This document shows, in pieces, positions 16,983-26,447 of a stretch of 63,184 nucleotides of DNA. Source of the DNA: Calidifonticultor sp964387355 (GTDB lineage Bacteria; Actinomycetota; Humimicrobiia; Humimicrobiales; Humimicrobiaceae); NCBI GenBank assembly GCA_964387355.1, contig CAYLWJ010000104.1:1-63184 (forward strand). Direction: 5' to 3'. Each line of letters opens with the position of its first letter. Position 1 is the first letter of the stretch. The notes below the pieces were generated by a model, which made no database searches, was not told the origin of the DNA, and saw nothing but the letters and a program-made list of their open reading frames with translations. The translations under genes and the position numbers were made by a program.

Positions 16983-17969
16983 TTATAAAAAAATTTTTTT
17001 TGCGTTACAAATTGCATCTAAATTTAAACTATAAGCTAGTGAAATTTCACAATGAACGGAAAAACCGCAGTCCTTACAGGAAATATTTTTAACTTTATTT
17101 TTTAAGTAACAACCATAAGAAATACTGCCATCAAATTCAACACTTGCAACTAAAAAGTCTAAACATTTCCATGAATTATTTTTCATTTTAGTAAGTGCTG
17201 CTGAAGAGTTTAATAATTTAAGATTTTGTTTCTTTAATTCTAATAATTTATTAATTACGTCTTCTTTTTCATTTTGAGAAAGAGTTAAATTTGGAAGGTT
17301 TTCAAAAGGGTAAAAAAACTGGACTGTGATCCCATAAACTTTATCATTAAGAAATTTTATTAAATCTTCAAACTTATCTATATTAATTTTAGAAATACAT
17401 ATATTTACTATTATCTTTTTGTTTTTATTAGCTTCTATATTCTCTAATATCTTATCAAAACTTTTTCCTCTAATTTTGTCGTGGGTATCTTTTAAACCAT
17501 CAATGCTTACAAAAAAAATATCAGGATCATAGTTTGATAAATCTATTGTTCCATTTGTTGTAACACCTGTAATAAAAAATAGCTTTTTAGAATATTTTAT
17601 AACATCATTAATATCCTTGTTATTTTTTAAGTCCTTCCATAAAAGAGGTTCACCACCTTCAAATATAATAATTTTAATGCCATCTTTTTTTAATCTATTT
17701 AAAATTTGTGTAACTTTGCTAAAGTCAAGATTTTGCCCACCATTAAGTTTTTGTGTTTTAATTTTTTGTGTATTAATTTTCCAGAACGGGCAGTGCAGGC
17801 ATTTAAGATTGCATTTTTGGGTTATCTTAAAGCTAGTTATTAAAGGCAGTCTAAATTTTTTAAATAAAGCAGCTTTGATTTTATATAATAATAAAAAAGC
17901 TGTAATCTTTAAAAAAGCTATAATTTTTACTTTCTTTTTTTTAATTTCAGTTTTTTTTATGTTTAACAT
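16983..17969 (-). CDS. Radical SAM protein with C-terminal cysteine-rich domain
   Basis: 328 residues. The radical SAM motif CNLKCLHC (CxxxCxxC) lies near residue 53, followed by IIFEGGEPLLW, the GGE SAM-binding motif. The C-terminus has a SPASM/twitch-like set of cysteines (CLDF, GCY, SCKDCGF, CEI, C near the end), suggesting one or two auxiliary Fe-S clusters. A hydrophobic N-terminal helix (about 13-35) may associate it with the membrane. Substrate unknown: it could modify a lipid, sugar or peptide. It converges with the pel GH114 gene across 73 bases and has no obvious partner. Confidence 0.8.
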   Translation of the reverse strand: MLNIKKTEIKKKKVKIIAFLKITAFLLLYKIKAALFKKFRLPLITSFKITQKCNLKCLHCPFWKINTQKIKTQKLNGGQNLDFSKVTQILNRLKKDGIKIIIFEGGEPLLWKDLKNNKDINDVIKYSKKLFFITGVTTNGTIDLSNYDPDIFFVSIDGLKDTHDKIRGKSFDKILENIEANKNKKIIVNICISKINIDKFEDLIKFLNDKVYGITVQFFYPFENLPNLTLSQNEKEDVINKLLELKKQNLKLLNSSAALTKMKNNSWKCLDFLVASVEFDGSISYGCYLKNKVKNISCKDCGFSVHCEISLAYSLNLDAICNAKKIFL

Positions 17970-18290
17970 GTATTGCTAAATTTGATACAATATTTTTCAG
18001 TCATTAAATTTGTTAAATTTAATATTAAATAAGTTTGATAAAAAATTATATAAAATATTATATAAAAATAATAAAATATAATAGACTATACCATTATAAT
18101 AGAAATTTAATAAATAATATAATAAGTATAAAAACATAAAGATAATAAGTATAAAAGCATAAAGTAAAAATATAAATAAAGTGTTCTATATAAAAGATTT
18201 GTTTACATATACTCATACTTATATGTTTATACTAATAGATGTGTAAACAAATAAAAATGTAAGTAATTATTGGTATCGGTATCAAAAAAT
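17970..18290. other. Intergenic region between radical SAM gene and glmU operon
   Basis: About 320 AT-rich bases between divergent genes. It holds a 23-base-period duplication (ATAAGTATAAAARCATAAAG at 18122-18141 and 18145-18164) and the inverted repeat at 18197-18252. No coding region or tRNA is visible. Confidence 0.55.
18197..18252. promoter_or_regulatory. 11-bp perfect inverted repeat (ATTTGTTTACA / TGTAAACAAAT)
   Basis: Arms at 18197-18207 and 18242-18252 are perfectly complementary and flank a 34-base loop that itself contains CATA/TATG pairs. It lies directly upstream of the gene pair leading into glmU. It could be a pair of regulator half-sites or an RNA hairpin; there is no T-run following it. 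Confidence 0.45.
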
Positions 18291-18593
18291 ATGGGTTTTT
18301 TAAAAAATTTAAAAAATTTATTTTTTAGTCCTGTTACTTCTGGGCAGTCGAATTTTATTAATTTTAAAATCAAATGCTCAAGATGTAATGAAGAAATCTT
18401 AGTTAATTTAAGAAAGTCAAGTGACATTTCTAGGATATATGAAGATGAAGGTGGACCATCAGGTGCTTCTTTTTTTGTTAGGAAAGAAATACTTGGTTCA
18501 AAGTGTAATAATTTAATTTACTTGACTGCATATTTTGATGAAAGTTTTAATTTAATTTCTTCTGATGTATCAGGTGGTAAATTAATTGAATAA
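18291..18593 (+). CDS. Conserved small protein with CxxC motif, upstream of glmU
   Basis: About 100 residues. It has a short hydrophobic N-terminus, a CSRCNEEI zinc-ribbon-like pair, and a GPSGASFFVRKEILGSKCNNLI segment with one more cysteine. I have a general recollection of proteins of this pattern near sugar-nucleotide genes in Actinobacteria and Chloroflexi, but no function is known to me. ATG 18291 is preferred to a TTG seven codons earlier because it gives the usual MGFL start. Its stop codon overlaps the TTG start of glmU by 8 bases, so the two are translationally coupled. Confidence 0.6.
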   Translation: MGFLKNLKNLFFSPVTSGQSNFINFKIKCSRCNEEILVNLRKSSDISRIYEDEGGPSGASFFVRKEILGSKCNNLIYLTAYFDESFNLISSDVSGGKLIE

Positions 18594-20061
18594 AAATACA
18601 GTAAATGAAAAATCAATTGAAAATAAATTTAAAGATTTAAATATTGCTAATAAAGATTTGAGCATTATTATCCTTGCGGCAGGCAAGGGCAAAAGAATGA
18701 AATCAGATTTGCCCAAAGTGCTCCATAAAATCTGCTTTAGACCGATTATTTATTATGTTTTATCAAATGCTTATAAATTAAATCCTAAAAACGTCTTTAC
18801 AGTTGTAGGTTTTGGAAGAGATGTACTTCAGCAATATATTGAAGAAAATTTTAAAGATTGTATTTCTGTATTGCAAGAAGAACAGTTAGGCACAGCACAT
18901 GCGGTTTTGTCTGTTGAAAAACACAAAAAAGTCTTGGGTAAAGAGGTCTTAATAATTGCAGGTGATATGCCTCTTTTAAGTTATGAAACATTATTAAAAA
19001 CTCTAAAATTTAAGCATGAAAATAATTTAAATGCAGTTTTAGTAACAGCAATAGCGGAAAACCCTTACGGATATGGTCGTATAATAAAAAATAATGAGGG
19101 TAGTGTTTTAAAAATCGTTGAAGAAACTGACGCAAGCCCCAAAGAGAAAGCGATAAAAGAAGTAAACTCTTCAATATACTGCTTTGATACAGATATATTA
19201 TTTAATTATTTAAAAAGAATTAGCGCTCAAAATGCACAAAGCGAATTTTACCTAACAGATATAATTGAACTTATTTCAGCAGAAAAAAAATACAGTATTA
19301 AAAGCTATATTATTGATAATTTTTATGAAGTTGAAGGAGTTAATGATAGACTGCAGCTTTCAAAATTAGAAAAAAAATTGCAAAGAAAAATAAATGAGAA
19401 GTTAATGCTTTCAGGGGTTACAATAAGAGACCCAGATACTGTATATATTGATATTGAAGCTGAAATAGGGAAAGATACAATTATCGAACCCTTTTGTTTT
19501 ATTTCAGGAAAAACAAAGATTGGAAACAATTGCGTTATTGGACCTTTTACACAAATAAATGAAAGCATTATTGGTAATAAAACAAATATAAATAAGTCAT
19601 TTATTCAAGGCTCAACTATAGGGAATTTTAATAATATTGGACCAACAAGTTATATAAGGCCGGGAACTGTAACTGGTGATAATGTAAAAATCGGTGCATG
19701 CTGCGAAATAAAAAAATCAATTATTTCTTCAAATTCTAAAGTGCCTCATTTAAGTTATATTGGTGATGCAGAAGTAGGTAGTAATGTAAATGTAGGTGCT
19801 GCAACTGTAACATGTAATTATGATGGATTTTTTAAAAATAAAACAATAATTGAAGATAATGTATTTATAGGTTCAGACACAATGCTAGTAGCTCCAGTTA
19901 AAATAGGGAAAAATGCAATAACTGCAGCTGGCTCAGTTATTAGTGAAGATGTTCCACAAGACAGTCTCGCAATTGAAAGAACAAAACAAGTAAACATAGT
20001 TCAAGGAGCAATAAAGTTTAGAGAGAAAAAAAAGAATCAAAAAGACAATTTAAATAAATAA
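18586..20061 (+). CDS. glmU: Bifunctional UDP-GlcNAc pyrophosphorylase / GlcN-1-P acetyltransferase
   Basis: 491 residues. The N-terminal nucleotidyltransferase has ILAAGKGKRMKSDLPKVLHK, EEQLGTAHAV and AGDMPLL. The C-terminal half is a left-handed beta-helix with hexapeptide repeats and the acetyltransferase segment PHLSYIGDAEVG, then GAATVTCNYDG. It makes UDP-GlcNAc for cell wall and, here, possibly for Pel. The TTG start at 18586 follows AGGTGG (18572-18577); no in-frame ATG precedes the first motif. It opens the housekeeping block with prs, ctc, pth and mfd. Confidence 0.97.
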   Translation: MNKNTVNEKSIENKFKDLNIANKDLSIIILAAGKGKRMKSDLPKVLHKICFRPIIYYVLSNAYKLNPKNVFTVVGFGRDVLQQYIEENFKDCISVLQEEQLGTAHAVLSVEKHKKVLGKEVLIIAGDMPLLSYETLLKTLKFKHENNLNAVLVTAIAENPYGYGRIIKNNEGSVLKIVEETDASPKEKAIKEVNSSIYCFDTDILFNYLKRISAQNAQSEFYLTDIIELISAEKKYSIKSYIIDNFYEVEGVNDRLQLSKLEKKLQRKINEKLMLSGVTIRDPDTVYIDIEAEIGKDTIIEPFCFISGKTKIGNNCVIGPFTQINESIIGNKTNINKSFIQGSTIGNFNNIGPTSYIRPGTVTGDNVKIGACCEIKKSIISSNSKVPHLSYIGDAEVGSNVNVGAATVTCNYDGFFKNKTIIEDNVFIGSDTMLVAPVKIGKNAITAAGSVISEDVPQDSLAIERTKQVNIVQGAIKFREKKKNQKDNLNK

Positions 20062-20141
20062 TTAAAAAATAAGTAAAAAAATAATTAATTTTGTTAAATT
20101 TATAAAATAAATTTAAATTAAAGAAAGTGAGGCAGTTATTT

Positions 20142-21116
20142 ATGCGGGATTATCCAAGCAATAAGAGAATGTTAATTTTTAGCGGATCAGCTCATCCTGA
20201 ACTTTCAGAAAAAATTGCTCAAAATCTTGGAGTTTCTTTAGGAAAAGTTATAAGAACAAAATTTAAAAATGGAGAAATCTATATTAAGTTTGAAGAAAGT
20301 GTCAGAGGTGCGGATGTATTTGTAATTCAGCCTTGCGGTGATCCTGTAAATGATAATTTAATGGAGCTATTAATAATGATAGATGCTTTAAAAAGAGCGT
20401 CAGCATCAATGATAAACTGTGTAGTTCCTCATTTTCCATATGCAAGACAGGATAAAAAAGCAGAAGGAAGAGAACCAATTACAGCAAAATTAGTAGCAGA
20501 CCTTTTAACTGTAGCTGGCATGGATAGAATGATTGCCACTGATTTGCATACTGCTACAATCCAAGGGTTTTTTGATGTACCTGTTGATCATATAACAGCT
20601 ATTCCAATAATTGCAAATTATTTTAAAACAAAAAATATAAAGAATGGTGTTGTTGTAAGCCCAGATGTTGGAGGAGTTAAAAGAGCTTCAATTTTTGCAA
20701 ATCAGCTTCATTTTCCACTTGCAATTTTAGATAAAATAAGGCCAGGCCCTAATATGGCAAAAATTGATCATTTAGTAGGTGATGTGGATGGAAAGGAAGC
20801 AATAATTTTTGATGATATGATTGATACAGGGGGAACTATTTGTGAAGCTATTGATGTGCTTTTTAAATTTAATGTAAAAAAAGTTTATGTTGGTGCTACT
20901 CACCCTGTTTTCTCGGGAAATGCTTTAGAAAAACTTCAGTGTTCAAAAGCTGAAGAAATAGTTGTTGCTGATACTTTGCCTATAAAAAATAATCTAAATA
21001 GTCTAAATAGCAAAATTATTGTGGTTTCTATTGCACAACTTCTTGCAAAAACAATAAAAAAGATTTATCATTGCAACTCTGTAAGTGAGTTATTTAAGGG
21101 CGAAAATTTAGTTTAA
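20142..21116 (+). CDS. prs: Ribose-phosphate pyrophosphokinase
   Basis: 325 residues, usual Prs length. It has the N-terminal IFSGSAHPELSEKIA-type segment, the catalytic flexible-loop region FPYARQDKK, the GVVVSPDVGGVKRA segment and the PRPP-binding loop IFDDMIDTGGT. It makes PRPP from ribose-5-phosphate and ATP for nucleotide, His and Trp synthesis. I chose ATG 20142 because AAGTGAGG lies 9-16 bases upstream; a GTG 15 bases earlier would overlap that ribosome site. The glmU-prs order is widely conserved. Confidence 0.96.
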   Translation: MRDYPSNKRMLIFSGSAHPELSEKIAQNLGVSLGKVIRTKFKNGEIYIKFEESVRGADVFVIQPCGDPVNDNLMELLIMIDALKRASASMINCVVPHFPYARQDKKAEGREPITAKLVADLLTVAGMDRMIATDLHTATIQGFFDVPVDHITAIPIIANYFKTKNIKNGVVVSPDVGGVKRASIFANQLHFPLAILDKIRPGPNMAKIDHLVGDVDGKEAIIFDDMIDTGGTICEAIDVLFKFNVKKVYVGATHPVFSGNALEKLQCSKAEEIVVADTLPIKNNLNSLNSKIIVVSIAQLLAKTIKKIYHCNSVSELFKGENLV

Positions 21117-21166
21117 TTTAGCTTAAAGCTTAAATTTAAAAAAATATTAATTTGGGGTGGTAAAAT

Positions 21167-21856
21167 ATGAGCAGTGCAGTTTTGGCTACAGATATTAGAA
21201 ATAAGGAAGAACTAAAGAAAAATGCATCTAGGAGATTAAGAAATGCTGGATATATTCCTGCTGTAGTTTATGGTTTAAACCAAGAGCCAATTAAGGTTAA
21301 AGTAAAAGAAAAGGATTTTAAGGATGTTACCAAAGGCAGAAGTCTTGCAAATTTAATCCTAGATTTACATATTAGGATGGATGGTAAAGAGAAAAAAGAA
21401 ACAACCTTGGTTAAAGAAATTCAAAAAGATCCAATTACAGCTGAACTTCTTCATATTGATTTCATAAGAATACAGATGAAGAAAGAAGTTGAAACAGTTG
21501 TTCCAATTCATATATTAAATGAAGAAGAGTCTATTGGTGTTAAGCAGGATGGTGGTGTAATACAACATGGCTTAAGAGAGCTTCATATTATGTGTCTGCC
21601 TGCTGATATTCCAGAATATATTGAATATGATATTAAAGATCTTCATATGGGACATAACGTAAAAGTTGCTGATCTTAATCTTGGCGATAATATAAAAATA
21701 TTAAATAACCCTGAAGAAGTGGTAGTGTCAATAATTCATCCTACTCATATGGTTGTTGAGCAGCCTACTGAGGTAGAAGAGGAAGAAGAATCTTCAAAGG
21801 AGCCTGAGCTTGTAGAAAAGCCTAAACATTCTGCTAAAGGTGAAAAAGAAGAATAA
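21167..21856 (+). CDS. rplY: 50S ribosomal protein L25 / general stress protein Ctc
   Basis: 229 residues: an N-terminal L25 domain that binds 5S rRNA (RRLRNAGYIPAVVYG near residue 25) and a C-terminal TL5/Ctc beta domain with an acidic tail rich in Glu and Lys. The two-domain form is typical of Gram-positive bacteria and Thermus. The start has GGGGTGG upstream. It lies between prs and pth, three bases before pth, as in many Firmicutes and Actinobacteria. Confidence 0.95.
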   Translation: MSSAVLATDIRNKEELKKNASRRLRNAGYIPAVVYGLNQEPIKVKVKEKDFKDVTKGRSLANLILDLHIRMDGKEKKETTLVKEIQKDPITAELLHIDFIRIQMKKEVETVVPIHILNEEESIGVKQDGGVIQHGLRELHIMCLPADIPEYIEYDIKDLHMGHNVKVADLNLGDNIKILNNPEEVVVSIIHPTHMVVEQPTEVEEEEESSKEPELVEKPKHSAKGEKEE

Positions 21857-21858
21857 TA

Positions 21859-22494
21859 ATGATACTAATTGTTGGTCTTGGAAACCCTGGTAAAGAATAT
21901 TCAAATACTAGGCATAATGTCGGGTTTTTAATAGTTGACAGGCTTGCATTAAATTTAGATGTAAGTAATTTTAAGAAACGTTTTACCTCTGAATACTGCT
22001 TAGTAAGTTTTTCAGCTAATGAAAATAATAATGAAAATAATAATAATATAAATAATAGGAATATTAAAAAAGCTTCTACTTGCCTAAAAGAGGAATTACT
22101 GCTTGTAAAACCATTAACATTTGTTAATAACAGCGGTATAGCTGTCGTTAAATTTTTTAAATTTTATAAAGAAAAAATTAATAGAATTTTAATTATACAT
22201 GATGATTTAGATATAGAATTTGGTTTTATAAGATTTAAAAAAGGCGGGTCTAGTGGTGGCCATAATGGTGTTGAGTCAATTATAAGAACTTTAAATAGTG
22301 ATAATTTTGATCGGCTTAGATTTGGAATTAGCAGACCTGCAGCAAATAAAGACCCTGCGGATTATGTTCTTTCAAGTTTTAATAAAAGTGAAGAAAAGCA
22401 ACTTTTTAATTTAGTTGATTTTTCAGTAGAAGCCATAAAACAATACATTGTATATGGCATTGAATATGTGATGAATATTTATAATAAAAGATAA
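21859..22494 (+). CDS. pth: Peptidyl-tRNA hydrolase
   Basis: 211 residues. The family motifs are clear: GLGNPGKEYSNTRHNVGF with the catalytic His in TRHN, KPLTFVNNSG, HDDLDIEFG and GSSGGHNGVESI. It releases tRNA from drop-off peptidyl-tRNAs. A 16-residue Asn/Glu-rich insertion (22018-22068), coded by AAT-rich repeats, lies around residue 60 where other Pth proteins have a short loop. An 11-base tandem duplication (AAAAGATAATT) straddles the stop codon. It is cotranscribed with the L25 gene. Confidence 0.96.
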   Translation: MILIVGLGNPGKEYSNTRHNVGFLIVDRLALNLDVSNFKKRFTSEYCLVSFSANENNNENNNNINNRNIKKASTCLKEELLLVKPLTFVNNSGIAVVKFFKFYKEKINRILIIHDDLDIEFGFIRFKKGGSSGGHNGVESIIRTLNSDNFDRLRFGISRPAANKDPADYVLSSFNKSEEKQLFNLVDFSVEAIKQYIVYGIEYVMNIYNKR

Positions 22495-22638
22495 TTAAAA
22501 GATAATTAAAAGCGAGATAAAAAGTAATGAGTTGATAATCTGTTAATAGATAATAAAAAAAATTGAAGTAAAGCCCAAAAATGGAAGTAAGTCCTTATAA
22601 AAATACTTTAAATAAATATTATAATTGGCTGTTTTATT

Positions 22639-25600
22639 ATGTGTTATGAAAATTATTTTATATATAAATTTCTTAATAGCAAGTCATTTAAAAATTTTGT
22701 AAATGATTTTAATAATACTTATAAGATTGACCAAAAATTAAAAATCAAACTCCAGCCTCATAGTAGCAACGAAGTTCTGCCTAGTAGTAGCGATAAACTC
22801 AAGTATCATGATAGCCACAAAGAAATCAACATTTTAAGTGTTGAGTCAAAAGATCAAAATAATTTTATCAATGGTTTGGTTTGTGATGAAGATATTTGGC
22901 CTTTTGTTATTGCCTCTCTGTTTGTAAAGTTTAGGCTTCCTTTGTTTATTTTAACAGCAACTAATGATAGGGCTAAACAATTAAACAGAGAATTAAAAAT
23001 GCTTTTTCCTTTAAGCAGGGTTATGCATTATCCTTCATTAGGAAATTCTCAAATTTTATCTTTAATTCAAAAAACCAAATTTTCATATGACTTGCTTTCT
23101 CAAAGGTCTGAAATACTAAACAGCATTTTGGAATATAAGAACAGCAGTGATCCTTTTTTTATTACTGCAGCTGAAAACTCAATTATTGATCTTATTCCAC
23201 CAGTTGAAAGCTTTATCTCTAATTTATTGATATTAGAAAAGAATAAAGAATATGATAGGGATAAAATAATATCCAGTTTATTAAACTTAGGGTATGAAAG
23301 GGTAAATAAAGTTTACGATAAAGGTGAGTTTAGTTTTAAAGGTGATATGCTTGATATTTTTAATGTTTCTTCAGATTATCCCTGCAGAGTAGATTTCTTT
23401 GAAGATAAAATAGAAAATATTTTTTCTTATGATTTATCTAACTTTAATTTAATTGAACAAAAAACTGCATTAAAAATTTTTCCAAATGCAAATATTAGCT
23501 TAAAGCAAAATTTTGAACAAAAAGATTTAATAGAGCGAGATTTAAATAATCGAGATTTAAAAGAACAAAATTTGCAAAAGCAAGATTTACAAGGGCAAGA
23601 TTCACAAGAACAAGATTTAAAAGAGCAACACCAAAAATTTCAAAATAAAAGGAAAAATATTAGTATTATTGATTTTTTAGCAGATGCTGTTAAAGAGTTT
23701 ATATTAGTTATCTGTGACCCAATCGAAGTTGATTTAAAGTTAAAAAGTGACATTGAGTTAATATTTAGATCTTTGCAAATTGAAAAATTTGAAAAATTTG
23801 AAAAATTTGAAAAAATTGAGAAAATTGAAAATAATTTGAACAATATAATTATAAACAAGAATTTTTTAACTAAGCTAAATAAATTCCACTTTGAAACTGC
23901 CAACTTTAAAGATTTTAATTTCATTTCAGACAGAAATATTTACTTGTTAAATTTATTATCAACAAAAATAGAGAGTGAAAATTTTCATATATTTACTTTA
24001 GAAAGTGTTAAAAGACAAAAAAAATGTAAAGGAAATCCTGAGATTTTTATAGAAAACATAAAAAAAGATTTTGTTTTAAATAAAGAAGTGGCAATAGCAA
24101 TTGGCAGTGAAGATAAAGTTAATAAAATAACTAGGCTTCTTTCCCAATCAGATATTTCTTTTAATATGATATTAAATAAAAAAGCAGAAAAACAAGAAAC
24201 AACACAACTGCAGTTTAAAAATATTGTAAACATTTATAAAAACAATCTTTTAACTGGTTTTGAAGATGAAAATTTTTCTTTATATGGAGAGCTGGATATA
24301 TATCAAGAGTCTGTTTTTAAAGGTTATTTTGATAAAAATGAAGCTAAAATTTTTGAGGGCGATGATTATATTTATGATTTAAAAAAAGAAGAATTTAAAC
24401 CTGGCGATTTTGTTGTGCATAAGACACATGGAATAGGAAAATATATAGACATAGTATCAGAGCAAACTAACGGCAATAAAAAAGAGTTTTTTTTAATTGA
24501 ATATGCAAATAATGATAAATTATATGTTCCAGTATGGCAGTCAGATAGGATTCATAAATATATTGGAGATAAGAATCCAACAATATCTGAATTAAATTCA
24601 AGTCAATGGTCTAATTTAAAGAAAAAAGTTAGAAATTCAGTAAAAAAACTTGCATTTGATTTAGCCTCATTATATGCAGAAAGAAATGTAATTGAAGGCT
24701 ATGCTTTTACAGAGAATAATATCTGGCAAGAAGAGATGGAAGAGCTTTTCCCTTTTGAAGAAACTGAAGATCAAATTAAAGCAATCAATTATGTTAAACA
24801 ACTTATGGAAAAACCAAAACCTATGGATTTACTCTTATGCGGGGATGTAGGGTTTGGAAAAACAGAAGTTGCTGTTAGAGCAGCATTTAAGGCAATTATG
24901 AACTCAAAACAAGTTTTAATGTTGGTGCCAACTACCATATTAGCAGACCAACATTTTAAAACTTTTTATGAAAGATTTAAGAATTTTCCTGTTACAGTAG
25001 AAGTCCTAAGCAGATTTAAAAGTGAAAAAGAGCAAAAAATAATAATAGAAAATTTTAAAGATGGAAAAATTGATATGCTTATTGGAACGCATAGGATACT
25101 TTCTGAAGATGTTAAGCCTAAGGATTTAGGTCTAGTAATTATAGATGAAGAACAAAGGTTTGGAGTTAATGCTAAGGAGAAAATAAAACTCCTAAAGAAA
25201 AATGTAGACGTAATTACTTTAAGTGCGACACCAATCCCAAGAACTTTATATATGTCTTTAACTGGAGTGAGAGATATTTTTTTAATTGAAACCCATCCTG
25301 CAGGAAGATTTCCAATTGAAACTTTTGTAGGTGAGAAAAATGATTTGCTTATAAAAATGGCAGTAGAAAGGGAAATAAGGAGAGGTGGGCAGGTTTTTTA
25401 CATTTATAACAGAATAAAAGATATTGACCAAGTAAAAAATAAGCTTCAAATATTGTTACCTACAGTTAAAATAGCATTAACTCATGGTCAAATGGAAGGA
25501 AAAAAAATAGAAAATATAATGGAAAGCTTTATAAATAAAAAGTATGATGTTTTACTTACCACTTCTATTATTGAAAGCGGAATGGATATAAGCAATGTAA

Positions 25601-26397
25601 ATACTTTAATTGTAGAAAATGCACATCGTTTTGGTCTTTCACAATTATACCAGCTTAGAGGAAGAGTAGGGCGCTCTTACGAAAAAGCTTATGCATATTT
25701 TTTCTACCCAAAAAGAATTGTATTAAATTTGCAAGCTTTTCAGCGTTTAAAAACGTTAGCTGAATATACAGATTTAGGGTCAGGCTATAAAATTGCAATG
25801 AAAGATTTAGAAATTAGGGGCGCTGGAGAGCTTTTAGGCGCAAAACAGCATGGACATATAAATAGTGTAGGATTTGACCTTTATTGTCAGATAGTAAATG
25901 AAGAAATAGAAAAGCTAAAAGGCAAAGAAATTGAACAAGACTATAGTATACAAATAGAATTACCTGTAAGTGCATATATACCTAGAAGTTACATAAGAAA
26001 TGAAAAAGAAAGAATAAGTCTTTATAAAGATATTGGTAGCTTTAAAGAGCCAAAAGAGGCAGATAATATTATTTTTGAATTGGAAAAAAGGCATGGGGTT
26101 CTTCCTGATGCTGTAAAAAATATAATAGCAATTGGAAAAATTAAATGCCTTGCAAAGAAAGCTGAAATAGAAAAAATTATCTTTTTAAAATCAAGAGGGC
26201 TTACTATAAAAAAAGTAAATATTAATAGTTCTCAAGAAAAATTACTGATGCAAAAATATAATAATCTTTATTATAATAGTAAAAATAAAGAGATAATTTT
26301 AAAATTAAAAGACGAGGATTTAAACGTTAATGTAGTATTAAAATATCTTGATGATATAATTAAAATTATTAGTCTATCAAAATCAATAAATAAATAA
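22639..26397 (+). CDS. mfd: Transcription-repair coupling factor
   Basis: 1252 residues with the full Mfd layout: UvrB-homologous module, a CarD-like RNA-polymerase interaction domain from about residue 590 (GDFVVHKTHGIGKY), helicase motifs GDVGFGKTEVAVRAAF, DEEQRFG and QLRGRVGRS, and a C-terminal TRCF domain. It displaces stalled RNA polymerase and recruits UvrA. Two repetitive insertions interrupt the N-terminal part: a Gln/Asp/Leu/Glu stretch (23515-23640, units like QDLKEQ) and a KFEKFEKFEKIEKIE stretch (23782-23835) from a 12-base repeat. The ATG at 22639 has only a weak ribosome site. Confidence 0.96.
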   Translation: MCYENYFIYKFLNSKSFKNFVNDFNNTYKIDQKLKIKLQPHSSNEVLPSSSDKLKYHDSHKEINILSVESKDQNNFINGLVCDEDIWPFVIASLFVKFRLPLFILTATNDRAKQLNRELKMLFPLSRVMHYPSLGNSQILSLIQKTKFSYDLLSQRSEILNSILEYKNSSDPFFITAAENSIIDLIPPVESFISNLLILEKNKEYDRDKIISSLLNLGYERVNKVYDKGEFSFKGDMLDIFNVSSDYPCRVDFFEDKIENIFSYDLSNFNLIEQKTALKIFPNANISLKQNFEQKDLIERDLNNRDLKEQNLQKQDLQGQDSQEQDLKEQHQKFQNKRKNISIIDFLADAVKEFILVICDPIEVDLKLKSDIELIFRSLQIEKFEKFEKFEKIEKIENNLNNIIINKNFLTKLNKFHFETANFKDFNFISDRNIYLLNLLSTKIESENFHIFTLESVKRQKKCKGNPEIFIENIKKDFVLNKEVAIAIGSEDKVNKITRLLSQSDISFNMILNKKAEKQETTQLQFKNIVNIYKNNLLTGFEDENFSLYGELDIYQESVFKGYFDKNEAKIFEGDDYIYDLKKEEFKPGDFVVHKTHGIGKYIDIVSEQTNGNKKEFFLIEYANNDKLYVPVWQSDRIHKYIGDKNPTISELNSSQWSNLKKKVRNSVKKLAFDLASLYAERNVIEGYAFTENNIWQEEMEELFPFEETEDQIKAINYVKQLMEKPKPMDLLLCGDVGFGKTEVAVRAAFKAIMNSKQVLMLVPTTILADQHFKTFYERFKNFPVTVEVLSRFKSEKEQKIIIENFKDGKIDMLIGTHRILSEDVKPKDLGLVIIDEEQRFGVNAKEKIKLLKKNVDVITLSATPIPRTLYMSLTGVRDIFLIETHPAGRFPIETFVGEKNDLLIKMAVEREIRRGGQVFYIYNRIKDIDQVKNKLQILLPTVKIALTHGQMEGKKIENIMESFINKKYDVLLTTSIIESGMDISNVNTLIVENAHRFGLSQLYQLRGRVGRSYEKAYAYFFYPKRIVLNLQAFQRLKTLAEYTDLGSGYKIAMKDLEIRGAGELLGAKQHGHINSVGFDLYCQIVNEEIEKLKGKEIEQDYSIQIELPVSAYIPRSYIRNEKERISLYKDIGSFKEPKEADNIIFELEKRHGVLPDAVKNIIAIGKIKCLAKKAEIEKIIFLKSRGLTIKKVNINSSQEKLLMQKYNNLYYNSKNKEIILKLKDEDLNVNVVLKYLDDIIKIISLSKSINK

Positions 26398-26447
26398 ACA
26401 AAAAATGAAATTGTAAAAATGAAAAATTACAAAGGGAAGGAAATTAA

